Below, in pieces: positions 8,854 through 18,289 of a DNA stretch of 19,444 nucleotides. Each line of letters starts with the position of its first letter. Position 1 is the first letter of the stretch. Under the pieces are notes generated by a model. It made no database searches and had not been told where the DNA came from. It was given only the letters and a program-made list of their open reading frames with translations. A program made the position numbers and the translations under genes. Origin of the DNA: Rhodocollybia butyracea (lineage: Eukaryota; Basidiomycota; Agaricomycetes; Agaricales; Omphalotaceae); NCBI GenBank assembly GCA_015501585.1, contig JADNRY010000992.1, positions 1-19,444 on the forward strand, given 5' to 3'.

Positions 8854-10288
8854 TTACAGCTTCGCCGCTGGCTTACTATCGACCGTACTAGGGCCCCGTA
8901 TATTTGCACGTACCACACCTTCCTGAGAAGTGACGGCGATAAGAGTCCCAGTGCGTGTGTAGAGCTGCAGAGGAGATGAATACATGTCGTGTTTAGTGAG
9001 AATAAGAGGCTTACCTGTCCATGCATAATTGCCCTACCGGATCCAGCTCTCGGTGATTCCATCTAAAAGTCATTAAGAAATCTTGCAAGAAAGAGGTAGC
9101 CCTTCACGCACCACATATAATAGCCAATCCCCACAGTCAAAGGAATCACTGTGAGGATAAATAATGTTAACGTCTAACACTTACTCAGAACAAAGCTTAT
9201 AGTTTACTTGTAGAACCACACTGAATGGTCGATAGTACTCGACATGCCGATAGAGTTTGGTCCTCGACTCCGGAAGCGATCCAGGCCAATGATACCGAAT
9301 GCAGCAGCGATACTAAAAATGAAGTTAGAAGCAAAGCACGATGTATTTACCAAAATTCCACATACAATTTCAGATCGGAGAGATAACCCAGAATGCACTG
9401 AAACGCGATTAGATCCTCGGTCAAGTTCAAAACAATCTACTACCTTCTGGAACGGAGCCTCATACTCCGGGATATTCTTGGCCTTCATCCAGTACATATA
9501 TCTACTCGACTCGTAAGGCGTGGACTCTGTCTTCAGCAAAAGCAAACATACCTCACAACTCCATCCGCAGAAGTGTCATGCTCCTTTGCTGCTTTAACCG
9601 CGATCGGCTCTTTTTCCTTTCGCTAGCCCAAGACTCAAAATACGCCTTCTGTTTCGCCGTTAATTCCTTTCCGTCGTACCCATCTCGAATGACACGTTCA
9701 ACCGCATCTTCTTCAAATTCACATTGTTCCGGAGGGGGAACTTCAGGCATGACCCATTGTGTTTGAGGCTGCCACGGCTCAGGTTTTTGGAAGGAACAGG
9801 TCATGATGAAGATGAGTGAACCTTTCTGGATGGCTTTAACAGAGCATGCGACATAGGAACGGCCTTGGCGGAGGCGTTCAACGAAGTACACGATCGGAGT
9901 GGCTGGAGAAGCTGAGGTGAGGAAGTAACACTGCATAGTGTCAGATAGTTGTACTTGAAAAAATGAAAATGTGTACGGACATGTAGAGACTATTCAAGAT
10001 CGAAGTCAAAGTGTGTTTTACGAGTCAAAGTGTGAACGTACATGAAGACCAAAGGCTGGATCCACGCAGTTTGTAGCTGATACTAGAGCCTGGCTAATAA
10101 CTTGACTAGATTCAAATATCAGATTATCATTCCGGGGGAGGCGAAGATCCGTCAACTTGCCCGCCAAATACACCTCTAGCTCTTACAGGAACCCATAGAG
10201 ATTTTGAACGAAAAAGATTTACTTCAAGTTTTTCGACTTCAAGAGCGGTGGATATCTGTGCGTGTTCTGCCTGGTCTTGACTATTCAT
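8854..10288 (-). CDS. Acyl-CoA thioesterase II (TesB/ACOT8 type), peroxisomal; one frameshift
   Basis: Hydrolyses acyl-CoA to free fatty acid and CoA. Ten exons: 10288-10161, 10105-10042, 9989-9981, 9930-9552, 9501-9444, 9397-9366, 9312-9208, 9148-9112, 9062-9015, 8964-8854. The double-hotdog fold is recognisable: VNLFRSKSLWVPVRARGVFG and GQVISQALVSATNCVDP, then GLHSLHCYFLTSASP, later YMYWMKAKNIPEYEAPFQK, GPNSIGMSSTIDHSVWFY, DCGDWLLYVMESPRAGSGR and SQEGVVRANIRG. The product ends in AKL, a peroxisomal PTS1 signal, fitting a role beside beta-oxidation. Intron 1 uses a GC donor (GCAAGT) and exon 3 is a 9-base micro-exon encoding SLH. In exon 4 the frame breaks at the T5 run 9611-9615 (A5 in coding sense): WASERK continues as EPIAVKAAKEHDTSADGVVR only if one A is restored, so a homopolymer error or a recent mutation is likely. 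Identity is very secure. Confidence 0.93.
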
Positions 10289-10403
10289 GCTTCGAATTAT
10301 CTGGGTTGACTGTGGTATTTTAAGCTTTAAGTACGGGGTAAAGGAATAAGCGCTCATGTGAAATCGAAACGCCGGTTATTGCATTTGCCGTAGGATTGCA
10401 AGA

Positions 10404-10812
10404 CTATAGTTCCTCAAATTCTACAGTAAATCCACATTCATGGCATATTTGGACCCCGTCTCCGTCGGGTCCAAACACATGCTTATGCTCTGCGTCTTTG
10501 CGTTTCTGCCACACGCCTTCCCGAGTCCGTTTCCGAAGTTCCTTCAGCCCCTGTTCGAATTTCTTATTCTTTGTCTTCTTCTTTTCTGCCGTACGCCGTT
10601 CGAACTCAGCGTCCAAAGCTTCTGGAGAACCCCATTTCTTCCAGGCAAACTCTTCAACTTGGTATCGGAGGAACAGCATCATGTTGGCAAAGGTAGACTT
10701 ATGTGGATTTGCTTTGAGGAGATGAGGCATGGCTTCTTGGTCGCGAAGCTCAGCTGAATACAAGTTAGAAGGCACAAAATAGACGAGAAATTCCTCACCA
10801 TCGGTCAGTAGA

Positions 10813-10845
<33 letters not shown>

Positions 10846-11357
10846 CTATACCTCTCTGGCTTTTCTTTCGTACATCTCTTGCACACTATGCACCCAAACA
10901 CCTTTCTATATGTATGGTCAATATCGATGGTCTCGCAATCTTGACACTTTGGATTCTTGTCCAGATCCAAGTTTATAGGAGGCTCCATGTTCTGCATCGT
11001 CCTTTGACGTTCTCTTTCCATCTCCTTTCTCCGTGTAGCCTCGTCTATTTCTGTATCGTCTGACATCAGAAAACCGCCCTTGCTGTTGACCATTTTCGAG
11101 AGGTCATATTCGAAATAAGTGCCTAATCGTGAATCGCGCTGTAGACGAGTCTGAGAAGCTTTCTGACCAGAGGCAGAAGTGGTGGGGCGTTTGCCATTAA
11201 CATTTGTCGATGAAGATGGTTCCTGTTCTCGCTCTCGTTGTTTGGCCTTTGCTGTAAACGTATAAGAAAATGTTGCGTTATTTTTGCCACTATACTTGCC
11301 TCTGAGGCGGTTCAACTCAACCTCCTTGATCTGGTCGGGTGTAAGAGTGAGAGACAT
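10404..11357 (-). CDS. RAD14: DNA repair protein XPA/Rad14
   Basis: Damage-verification and scaffold protein of nucleotide excision repair, acting in the nucleus with RPA and TFIIH. Three exons: 11357-11300, 11251-10799 and 10753-10404, giving 286 residues. The zinc finger has CQDC and, after 18 residues, CIVC, followed by the near-invariant LLTKTECKEDYLLTD. Then come ELRDQEAMPHLLKANPHKS, the DNA-binding MMLFLRYQVEEFAWKKWGS and a basic helix. FEYDLSKMVNSKGGF upstream is also typical. Intron 1 (48 nt) has a GC donor (GCAAGT); removing it joins NRLR to AKAKQRERE. Intron 2 (45 nt) splits LLTD from AELRDQE and contains CTAAC. Both are multiples of three and free of stops, so the gene reads through as one frame; the splice forms are inferred from family fit. 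The ATG at 11357 is preferred because no earlier in-frame ATG is seen. Intact. Confidence 0.94.
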
Positions 11358-11403
11358 CAGTGTCACGAGAATTTATAACTGAGCGCTGACAAAACTTCTT
11401 TGT
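11358..11403. promoter_or_regulatory. 46-base divergent gap between XPA and Zn2Cys6 factor
   Basis: The start codons of two divergent genes are only 46 bases apart. The gap is too short for two separate promoters and UTRs, so transcripts probably overlap or start inside the neighbour's 5' region. An AATTTATAACT stretch (about 11370-11380) is the only TATA-like element seen. Confidence 0.4.
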
Positions 11404-14400
11404 ATGAATCGTTCAGCTCCAAGTTCCAAAGCCCCGTCTAGTCGACGGGCAAAGACCCTCTCAGCATCACAACAACGAGCAGTTGAAGAAAAAAGGCTAC
11501 GGGGAGAGCTTTCTTGTGCTGAATGTCGAAGATTAAAATTGAAGTGCGATCGTGCTGTTCCTTGTTCGTCATGTACTCGCCGTGGCTGCGCTTCGATTTG
11601 TCCTTCCGGCGTCCTCGAAGCAGGCGCAGCACATGTACACCAAGAGGCATGCGCGTCGGTCAACTCCGAACAAAGATCGGTATTATGGCAGGACGGATTC
11701 GGGAGCTTGAAGCTGCGTTGGCGAAGGTCATGCTTTGCTCGACGAAAGGCTCTTACGGATTGGACGAGTTGACGAAGAGCCTTTGGAAGAGCCAGGAAGT
11801 ATACCCCAGCTTGAAGGTCTAGGTACTCTCACTCTAGGTGAGGATGGAGAAGCCAGTTATTTCGGCAAGCAGCGGCGGGAATGAATCGCTGATTGCTCGG
11901 GAGATGAATGAACAGCGTCGAGGATGACTCGGATGATACTTCGACAACGAGTCTAGATCCCATGTCAGAACTCTTTACAGCAGTCGCTGGACCGTCAGAT
12001 CCCAATGAACCATCGGTTCTTCCTCCCGAAGACGAGGCCCGTAGGCTAGCCATCGCTTACTGTTCAACCGGGGCCGTCTTTTTCCGAGCATGACCCGTAG
12101 TGATGTGATGAATGAGGTCCTTCCGAAAGTTTACGGTCCAGGAGGCGCCTCTGCTCATATGCAAAGTGCACTCTTCTTTTCCTTCGCACTCGGTGCTTAT
12201 CTGAATCCACAGACATCGGATGGGCAACATGAGATCGACGCCGAACTGTGGTTTAAACGCGGTCGAATTGCTTTCCAGAGTCCAAACAAACAAACGAAAT
12301 TCTCCAGAGGACACTATTCGTTCTTTGGGCTTAATGGGTACATACTTTTCGATGGCTAGCCGTCACCATTCTCGCGACAGTGCTTGGACTGCGTTTGGAC
12401 TTGCTTCAAAACTGTGTCAAGGGGCAGGTCTTCATCGGGACCCTGCCCGATGGAATCTTCCTCCTGCTCTCGTTCAACGGCGACGCTCACTTTTCTGGGA
12501 GGTGTACGCGGCGATGTCAGCCACCAGTATCGCTCTCGAAGACCTTCTACCACGCCGCTCTCTTTTGTCGACTGTGAATATCCTGATGGCACAGATGACA
12601 ACGATCTGCTGAATATCTGCACTATCAAATACAAATACGCGAAAGAAGCGTTCCTTCCCATAATGGATCTTGTTCTTGCTGCTCATCCCTTGAAACGCGC
12701 GTATCGAGATGTCCTCGAGCTCGATGCGAAAATACGGCGACTTCAGGCACCTCTTCCACAGTCGAGTAATGCGCTCAAGATGTTTATGCTAGTCAGCTTC
12801 TCAACGCCGTTATACTCACTCTCCATCGCTCATACATGGCGCGTGCGATCGTCAAAATGAACGGACTCTGTGGCTGCAGAGAGCGATTCAGAGAAACCGT
12901 TCGATCCTTTTGATGTGAACCAGACGCCCTATGCACCTTCGGTGGCTGCTGCGTACCACGCTTCGCAAGAGATTCTCGTGCATTACATGGATTCGTCGCT
13001 TTGGAGCCTGAGATTGCGGGCAGAGTTTGGTTTTTAACTTATTACGGGTAAAGCCAAACTTTCAATACCGATATTCCAATGCTCACGTTTCCCGCAGCTT
13101 CAGTGCAGCGGTATGCTCGTTCAGGGAATGGTAAAATTCTCAATGCTCATTAGTTTTCCATAGCTCATTCTAGTGCCCTCGCCTCTCGTGCTCCAGGATC
13201 GCCCTATGCTCCTAGTCGCTCATGACGCTCAGTCTCGTCGTCGATGGCGTTTTTTGCAAAGTATGCCGACATGTCCCCTCGACACCGTACCGCGTTTTCA
13301 TCCTTCGAAAGCTCAAAACTCGCTCAATAAGAAGATATACCGCCTTCCTCGAAGCCCAAAAGCCGGATTGAATAAAAGACGATAATGGTGCAACGGAAGG
13401 TTTGGATACACCTGCAGCGACTACTGCAAGCAGCGTGGTTAGGTCCCGGAGCAGTCGATCCAAATGACCCCACATTATTTATCAATCCAGATGAGGATCC
13501 TGAGTCAGATTCTGAGGACAACCAGGTTAGATATTCCACCGAACCGGGCGGCTCTATTCCCGGATGTGTCAAGCCCAACAGCTTTGAGGGGAGGATCGCA
13601 ATGTTTGGAGGAAGCACGTAGTGCTTAACTCTAAGGGAAGAAGAAATCGAAGTCGAAGAGAAAGAACCTCACAGATTGGTGCTTTTGCTTCATCACCAGA
13701 AAGTGCTTCTGCTGCATCGCCGGAGAGTACCACAAGTACCGCTAGTAGCAGTAAAGTTCCGGGTTACACCAACGGCGTTTGCTTTAAACGGAGCCTCCCC
13801 CTCCTCTTCTACGGACTATCCAGTTCAGGGCTTATCCCACTCTCAATCCGAGCTCCATGGATGTCTTCATGTCAGATATTCTTAGACCCCTCACTTGACA
13901 GGATGGAAGGCGTGGAGAATTTCAACCTTGATGCCTTTGGATTCGGTTACGATAACTTTGGTACTGATGCTGGGTCAGGGATTTGTAATGGGTATGGCAC
14001 TGGAAGACATTGGTATAGGTGTCCAGATGTTTTGCATCTAGCTCATCCAGCGCTCCGGGTCCCTCCAATTTACCTCTTATAACGCGAATGGGATGCAAGC
14101 TCACAAAGATCAATTGTTGAATCCGTTTAGCGCTTTTGGCCAGCAGTATAGAGGTGGCTTCCCTCTTCGGACGTCACTCTCCCCTGAAGCCCCGTCACCG
14201 CCTTCATCGCAGTCCCTACCGACCCAGAAGCCGAAAAGCGATTCCGTACTACAAACCGCGACAGCGCAAGCTGCACGAATGTTCGGTATGGGGTGCATCC
14301 TTTCGTGTCTCCTGATCCGAATGCGGCGCTACGGATCTTGGACAAAGTTTTGCGAGTTCATCGAACGGCTATGCTAATCTCAACCTGTTCGACGCATATG

Positions 14401-14886
14401 GAAAGCAGCAGCAGCCTGCGCAGCAAAACTCGTTTCCTCCATTCTTACAGCAGCAGCAATCGTCTACTTCGAATAATTCCCCTTCTACTTCCAATCCCCT
14501 TTCCACGGCCCCGCATTCTAACGTACATACCCATACCAATTCACAAAGTCCGCCCTCGCTTGCATCATCGTCATCGCCTAGCACATCGGGATCTCCGGCG
14601 GCGTTTATTGACGATCCAGCACAGCTCTATGCCCGTTTCACGGAGTTTATGGCCCAGAAAGTGGCCTACCACTACTGCAACAACAGCAGGCATCGTCCTC
14701 AATGATGAATCAAATGCCGCAGCAACCCCAGCATCAGAATCAGCAAGATATGCATCGACAAATACCAATTCTGTATAATAACTATGGAGTGGTTTCTCAG
14801 GTGATCCTAATGGATACCAAAATCTTCCGCGATTCGAGCCACTCGATTCTGAAGTCAATGCATTTTTGAATTCGTTGAGGAGTTGA
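11404..14886 (+). pseudogene. Zn2Cys6 fungal-specific transcription factor, many frame breaks
   Basis: Nuclear Zn2Cys6 regulator with a middle homology (fungal_trans) domain. The start at 11404 leads to a basic stretch and the binuclear cluster: CAEC, then RRLKLKC and CSSC, ending GCASICPSG. A coiled-coil linker follows in another frame (MAGRIRELEAALAK), then GTLTLGEDGEASYFGK and an acidic part. The middle domain shows FPSMTRSDVMNEVLPKVYG, LGLMGTYFSMASRHHSRDSA, GAGLHRDPARW, RRRSLFWEVYAA, LSFVDCEYPDG, LHRSYMARAIVKM and EPEIAGRVWFLTYYG, then an intron (13048-13097). The C-terminal third is Ser/Gln-rich (QQQQ tracts near 14400-14710) and ends DSEVNAFLNSLRS with TGA at 14884. At least ten frame changes lie between 11600 and 13000 and more follow; most look like single missing or extra bases. 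It is either a decayed gene or a functional gene in indel-rich sequence; I label it pseudogene only because it cannot be read as written. Targets unknown. Confidence 0.85.
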
Positions 14887-16000
14887 GCGGCTCCTGCTGG
14901 AACTGGGATGGGAGCGGCGGATCAGGGCAAGTACTGCCGTATGGCAGGTTATGGAGAACGACAACAGCAGCAGCAGTGGAATGCGCGATCATGATCATAG
15001 ATGTGTTTGTTTCTTGTTTATTCTTCTTGGTTCCCATGTATGTATCTGTTGTTTTGTTATCCATGTTTTCGACTATATAGTAGATACTTATTAATGTGCT
15101 AATACCCTTTACTTGCTTCACTTGCTCACTACACTATCTCATAGCGTCTGTATGGTATTACCCGTGAATAAAATCGTATTTGTTCAGAGGCGAGAAGTAC
15201 TCCGCTTTGTTGTGCGAGGAGTTGAACGCGCACTTTAATCATCAGTTTCGAAGCCTTTGTCTTTTTGCTTTATTATGATCATTTCGTATACATACAACAT
15301 CCCTGTACGAAAACATCCGGTTCCAATACATATTTCAGGGACTTCCAAGCACTCCAAATACAGCAGTCTCCAGAACAACTTGTAGCTGTAGCGTTCCAAC
15401 CTTCCAATACATAGTTTAAATTGAAGTTCTGCCGTTTTCGAATTAATTGCTGTCGTTGGAAACAATTGGAACAAAGGTTACAGTTGAAAGATGGGAGTCT
15501 TCATTGGTACCTAGCAGTAAAAATTTAAAAACTCCTTTGCGAGTTTTGAAAGAGACTTTGTACTTGAATGCCGGCAGAGCATCAGAAAGAGTCAGTAATG
15601 AATTGAATACCTTTTTGGATTTCATTGTACTATTTGCTCTTTTGTTCTTTACCATGTGCTCATTTTCGGCATATCGAGCTCTTTTGTCTTATGAGAAGTA
15701 TAAAAAGTACAATGGAGCCAGAGAAATCCTTATCCAGCTTTCGGGCCCACTCCTCTCTTTATTCGGTCAGTGACAGTTTAATAAACATCTAGTTTCGCAG
15801 CTGAACAGCCTGTGTTAGGTTCCGTTCATTAGACCCAGCTACAGCTACACATTCACCCTTTTGTATAATTTACGCAGCATAGCATATTTGCATCTGTCTC
15901 TCTCTCTCTTACTGCATTCACGTCTTCGAGCCTCATTTTGCAATAACTCTATATCGCCGGGCGATTTCTCTTCATCTTACGCACTTTCTTCATCACCACA
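14887..16000. other. Intergenic region between transcription factor and BTG/Tob gene
   Basis: AT-rich, with overlapping short frames on both strands at 15235-15773 that I cannot link to a protein family. A hairpin is seen at 15528-15547 (AAAACTC, 6-base loop, GAGTTTT). The last ~140 bases are pyrimidine-rich with a CT repeat (15896-15910), typical of a fungal promoter and 5' UTR ahead of the ATG at 16001. Confidence 0.5.
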
Positions 16001-17182
16001 ATGGCCTTCAACCCTTCTACCAGCCTTTCTGTTACTCTTGCCCACGCCATTTCTTACCTCACCAGGCCGCTAATTGTCCAGTATTCTGCCACGACTATCA
16101 TCAAGCTCCAACTTGTCTTGAAGCTAACTTGACTGCTCTCTACGCACCGACATGGGTTTCGAAAGAGCCCCTTCGTGGCTCAGGCCGACGCTGTCTTACG
16201 CTTTCGCCAGAGTGTTTGCCACCTCGTGTCATCTACTCTGCCTGCCTTAGTGCAGGTGTTCAGTGGTTTGACTGGATTGCTCTCCTCGGTGGCAAGGAAT
16301 TCGATTTCTTTGTCGACCCGGGATGTGTATCTGTACGCCACGGAAGGAAAGGCTCACCCGACTGCAAGCTGCTTACAGTCTGGGCTGACAAATTCCTTCT
16401 CCCACTGCGCCTACTCTTGCTACCAAGGTATTTTGCTATAGTTTCCGTCTTTAATCATGTACTCATTTCCTGCAGGTCCAGAGCCGCACAATTGCTCAGC
16501 AGCTTATGGAGAGCGAGTACGACGACGAGGAACAGATCTTTGCAATGATCGCTGAGCAGACTAAGCCTTCAACTCAGTGGGTTGCGCCCAGTTTGGACAG
16601 ACTTACTATTCCTCAACTATGCGCTCTTCGTCGCCATTCTCTACCGACTCCTCCATATCCGCTTCATCTTCCCATTCACGAAGCAGTTCCCGCTCGTCTA
16701 ACTCGAGCTCGGGCTTTTCGTATTCTTCTTCCTCGCCGTCTGACACTACAGTCTCTTCCACGAGCTCTCCCAAGCAATCGCGCCGCGAACGTGCCGACAG
16801 GCTCGTGTCTTTGTGACACAACTAGACTGAATTACTCATACGATGCGGAAAACCACCGTTCTGATGTGGTGTCATTGCTTGTGTGGCAGCCCCGTCCAAA
16901 CCAGGACCACAAGGAACAAACGCTTTCACCTCCAGCAGTGGCGTCAAGTTCGTGTTTGATCGAACGGTCAGCCTGAAGAAGAATCGACAACTTACAGAAT
17001 ATGGATGCCACACTCCGCCCATATTTCCTACGCTTTACGCTTTATCACGATCGACCCGTGTCTCCCTTGCGGAGACGACTACGTCTCATCATTCTAGACA
17101 GGCTTTGAATAGCTTCGTCGTTTACCTCACGAAAACCATAACCAACATCAACGAAATCAACCCGGACTTTTTTTGTTTCTGA
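16001..17182 (+). pseudogene. BTG/Tob anti-proliferative family protein, several frame breaks
   Basis: BTG/Tob (APRO) proteins bind the Caf1 deadenylase of CCR4-NOT and promote mRNA deadenylation. The start MAFNPSTSLSVTLAHAISYL at 16001 opens the BTG domain. Box A is recognisable as LYAPTWVSKEPLRGSGRRC and box B as GKEFDFFVDPGCVSVRHG. A 48-base intron (16428-16475) precedes VQSRTIAQQLMESEYDDEE, followed by a very Ser-rich tail and a distal part (KFVFDRTVSLKKNRQL) that may end at the TGA near 17180. The frame breaks at about 16120 (VLEAN needs one G), 16388 (WAD to QIPSPTAP), 16590, 16815 and again before 16880. The first three each fit a single missing base. The BTG domain itself is otherwise well preserved, so sequence error is as likely as decay. 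The C-terminal boundary is uncertain. Confidence 0.83.
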
Positions 17183-18289
17183 TATCTTATCTTCTTTGTA
17201 TCTTCATCATCTCGTTGCATTGCATCCCATTCTTGGCTCTCTGCTGTGTTTTATACTCTCCTCAACCTCATCGTAATGATCCTCTCTTCATCCATCATCA
17301 TCCGAATGTGTAGCATGTTCTTCATTCATGATTTGCTTTACGCTATCGCTGGGTCTAATTACTGGTCTTGCCGACTAACAATCGCTATTCTATTGCTGAC
17401 TTTAATTCTCTCAATGTGTCTATCTTCCCTCTTGTGTTATATGGTGTCGTACATTTTTTGCTGTATCGTATACGGTTACGTGCTTTGCTCGATCCTGTCG
17501 AGTGTAATGTATCCTTTTTGCAGGCCCAGCCCTTGAATGGGATCTGGGTTTGTGTATCCTCTCACATTTGCTTGTTGTAAGTTCAGACTACAAGACACGA
17601 AGCTCTAACGCGTGAGTTTCCATGAACGCGCCGTGATTTTTGGCGTTATGCGGCAGCGTAGGCTTATCCCGCCCGTTCATCACACATCACTTAAGCGACA
17701 TCAAAGATATTGCTAAAAAAGCTAAAAATACTCCTAATTGAGTTGGACTAGTGAGGAGAGTAAGTATTAGGCTGTATTAGGACGGCGGCTGGGAGGCGGG
17801 GATGCTATCAGGAGCGAATTGGGGTAAAGGGAAAGGGTGTGAGGAGAGACGAGGGATGAACTGGGAGGGATGTACTTAATTCGTGTTTTAGCAATTGTAA
17901 ATTGCTGAACGTTTCCCGGTGTTTCCCCGGTGTTTTCCTTGACCTCTGTGGGCTGAGTCGGTCGAGTTCGCTGGAGCGTAGCGACGTGGCGGTACCCCCC
18001 TATGCACCAAGTAACTCTGCCTCCCTCTCTGCGACTCGAGCTTGGCGTGGAAAATGTGGGGGTCGGACTTTTCCTTGGGGACACCGCCCCACGGAGCTGA
18101 TCTACCTTTTGATTGCCTTTTGATACACTAGGCGAGGTTGATCTATTCTTACTGTTTCATAAGTATCTCTTCCATATAAACAAGCGACTTGTGTTTCGAA
18201 ACCCCAGTTCTGCCGGTTCAGTCCCCCCACTCGATCGAATACAGCTTGCTGGTCAATCTGCATTCCTCTTACAACACAACTCTCAAAAA
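17183..18289. other. 3' flank of BTG/Tob gene and upstream region of secreted gene
   Basis: 17183-17580 is T/C-rich and probably 3' UTR; a hydrophobic open frame there reflects the base composition. 17580-18289 holds no supported gene. A perfect inverted repeat AGCAATT-GTA-AATTGCT lies at 17890-17906, next to a doubled CCCGGTGTTT element. TATAAA at 18175-18180, about 110 bases before the next ATG, is a likely TATA box. Confidence 0.5.
18175..18180 (+). promoter_or_regulatory. Candidate TATA box of the secreted-protein gene
   Basis: TATAAA lies 110 bases upstream of the ATG at 18290, a distance that suits a core promoter plus a short 5' UTR ending in CTCAAAAA before the start codon. Position is the only support. 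Confidence 0.4.

Noticed and set aside
15235..15773. Several overlapping open frames on both strands
   Set aside because: AT-rich, no recognisable domain and no consistent splicing; reported only as an intergenic stretch.
17246..17536. Hydrophobic 96-codon plus-strand frame that looks like a membrane protein
   Set aside because: The T/C-rich composition of a probable 3' UTR makes hydrophobic codons by itself; no conserved motif or promoter.
17767..18084. 105-codon minus-strand Pro/Ser/Thr-rich frame
   Set aside because: Lies in the promoter region of the secreted gene, no homology recognised and low-complexity composition.
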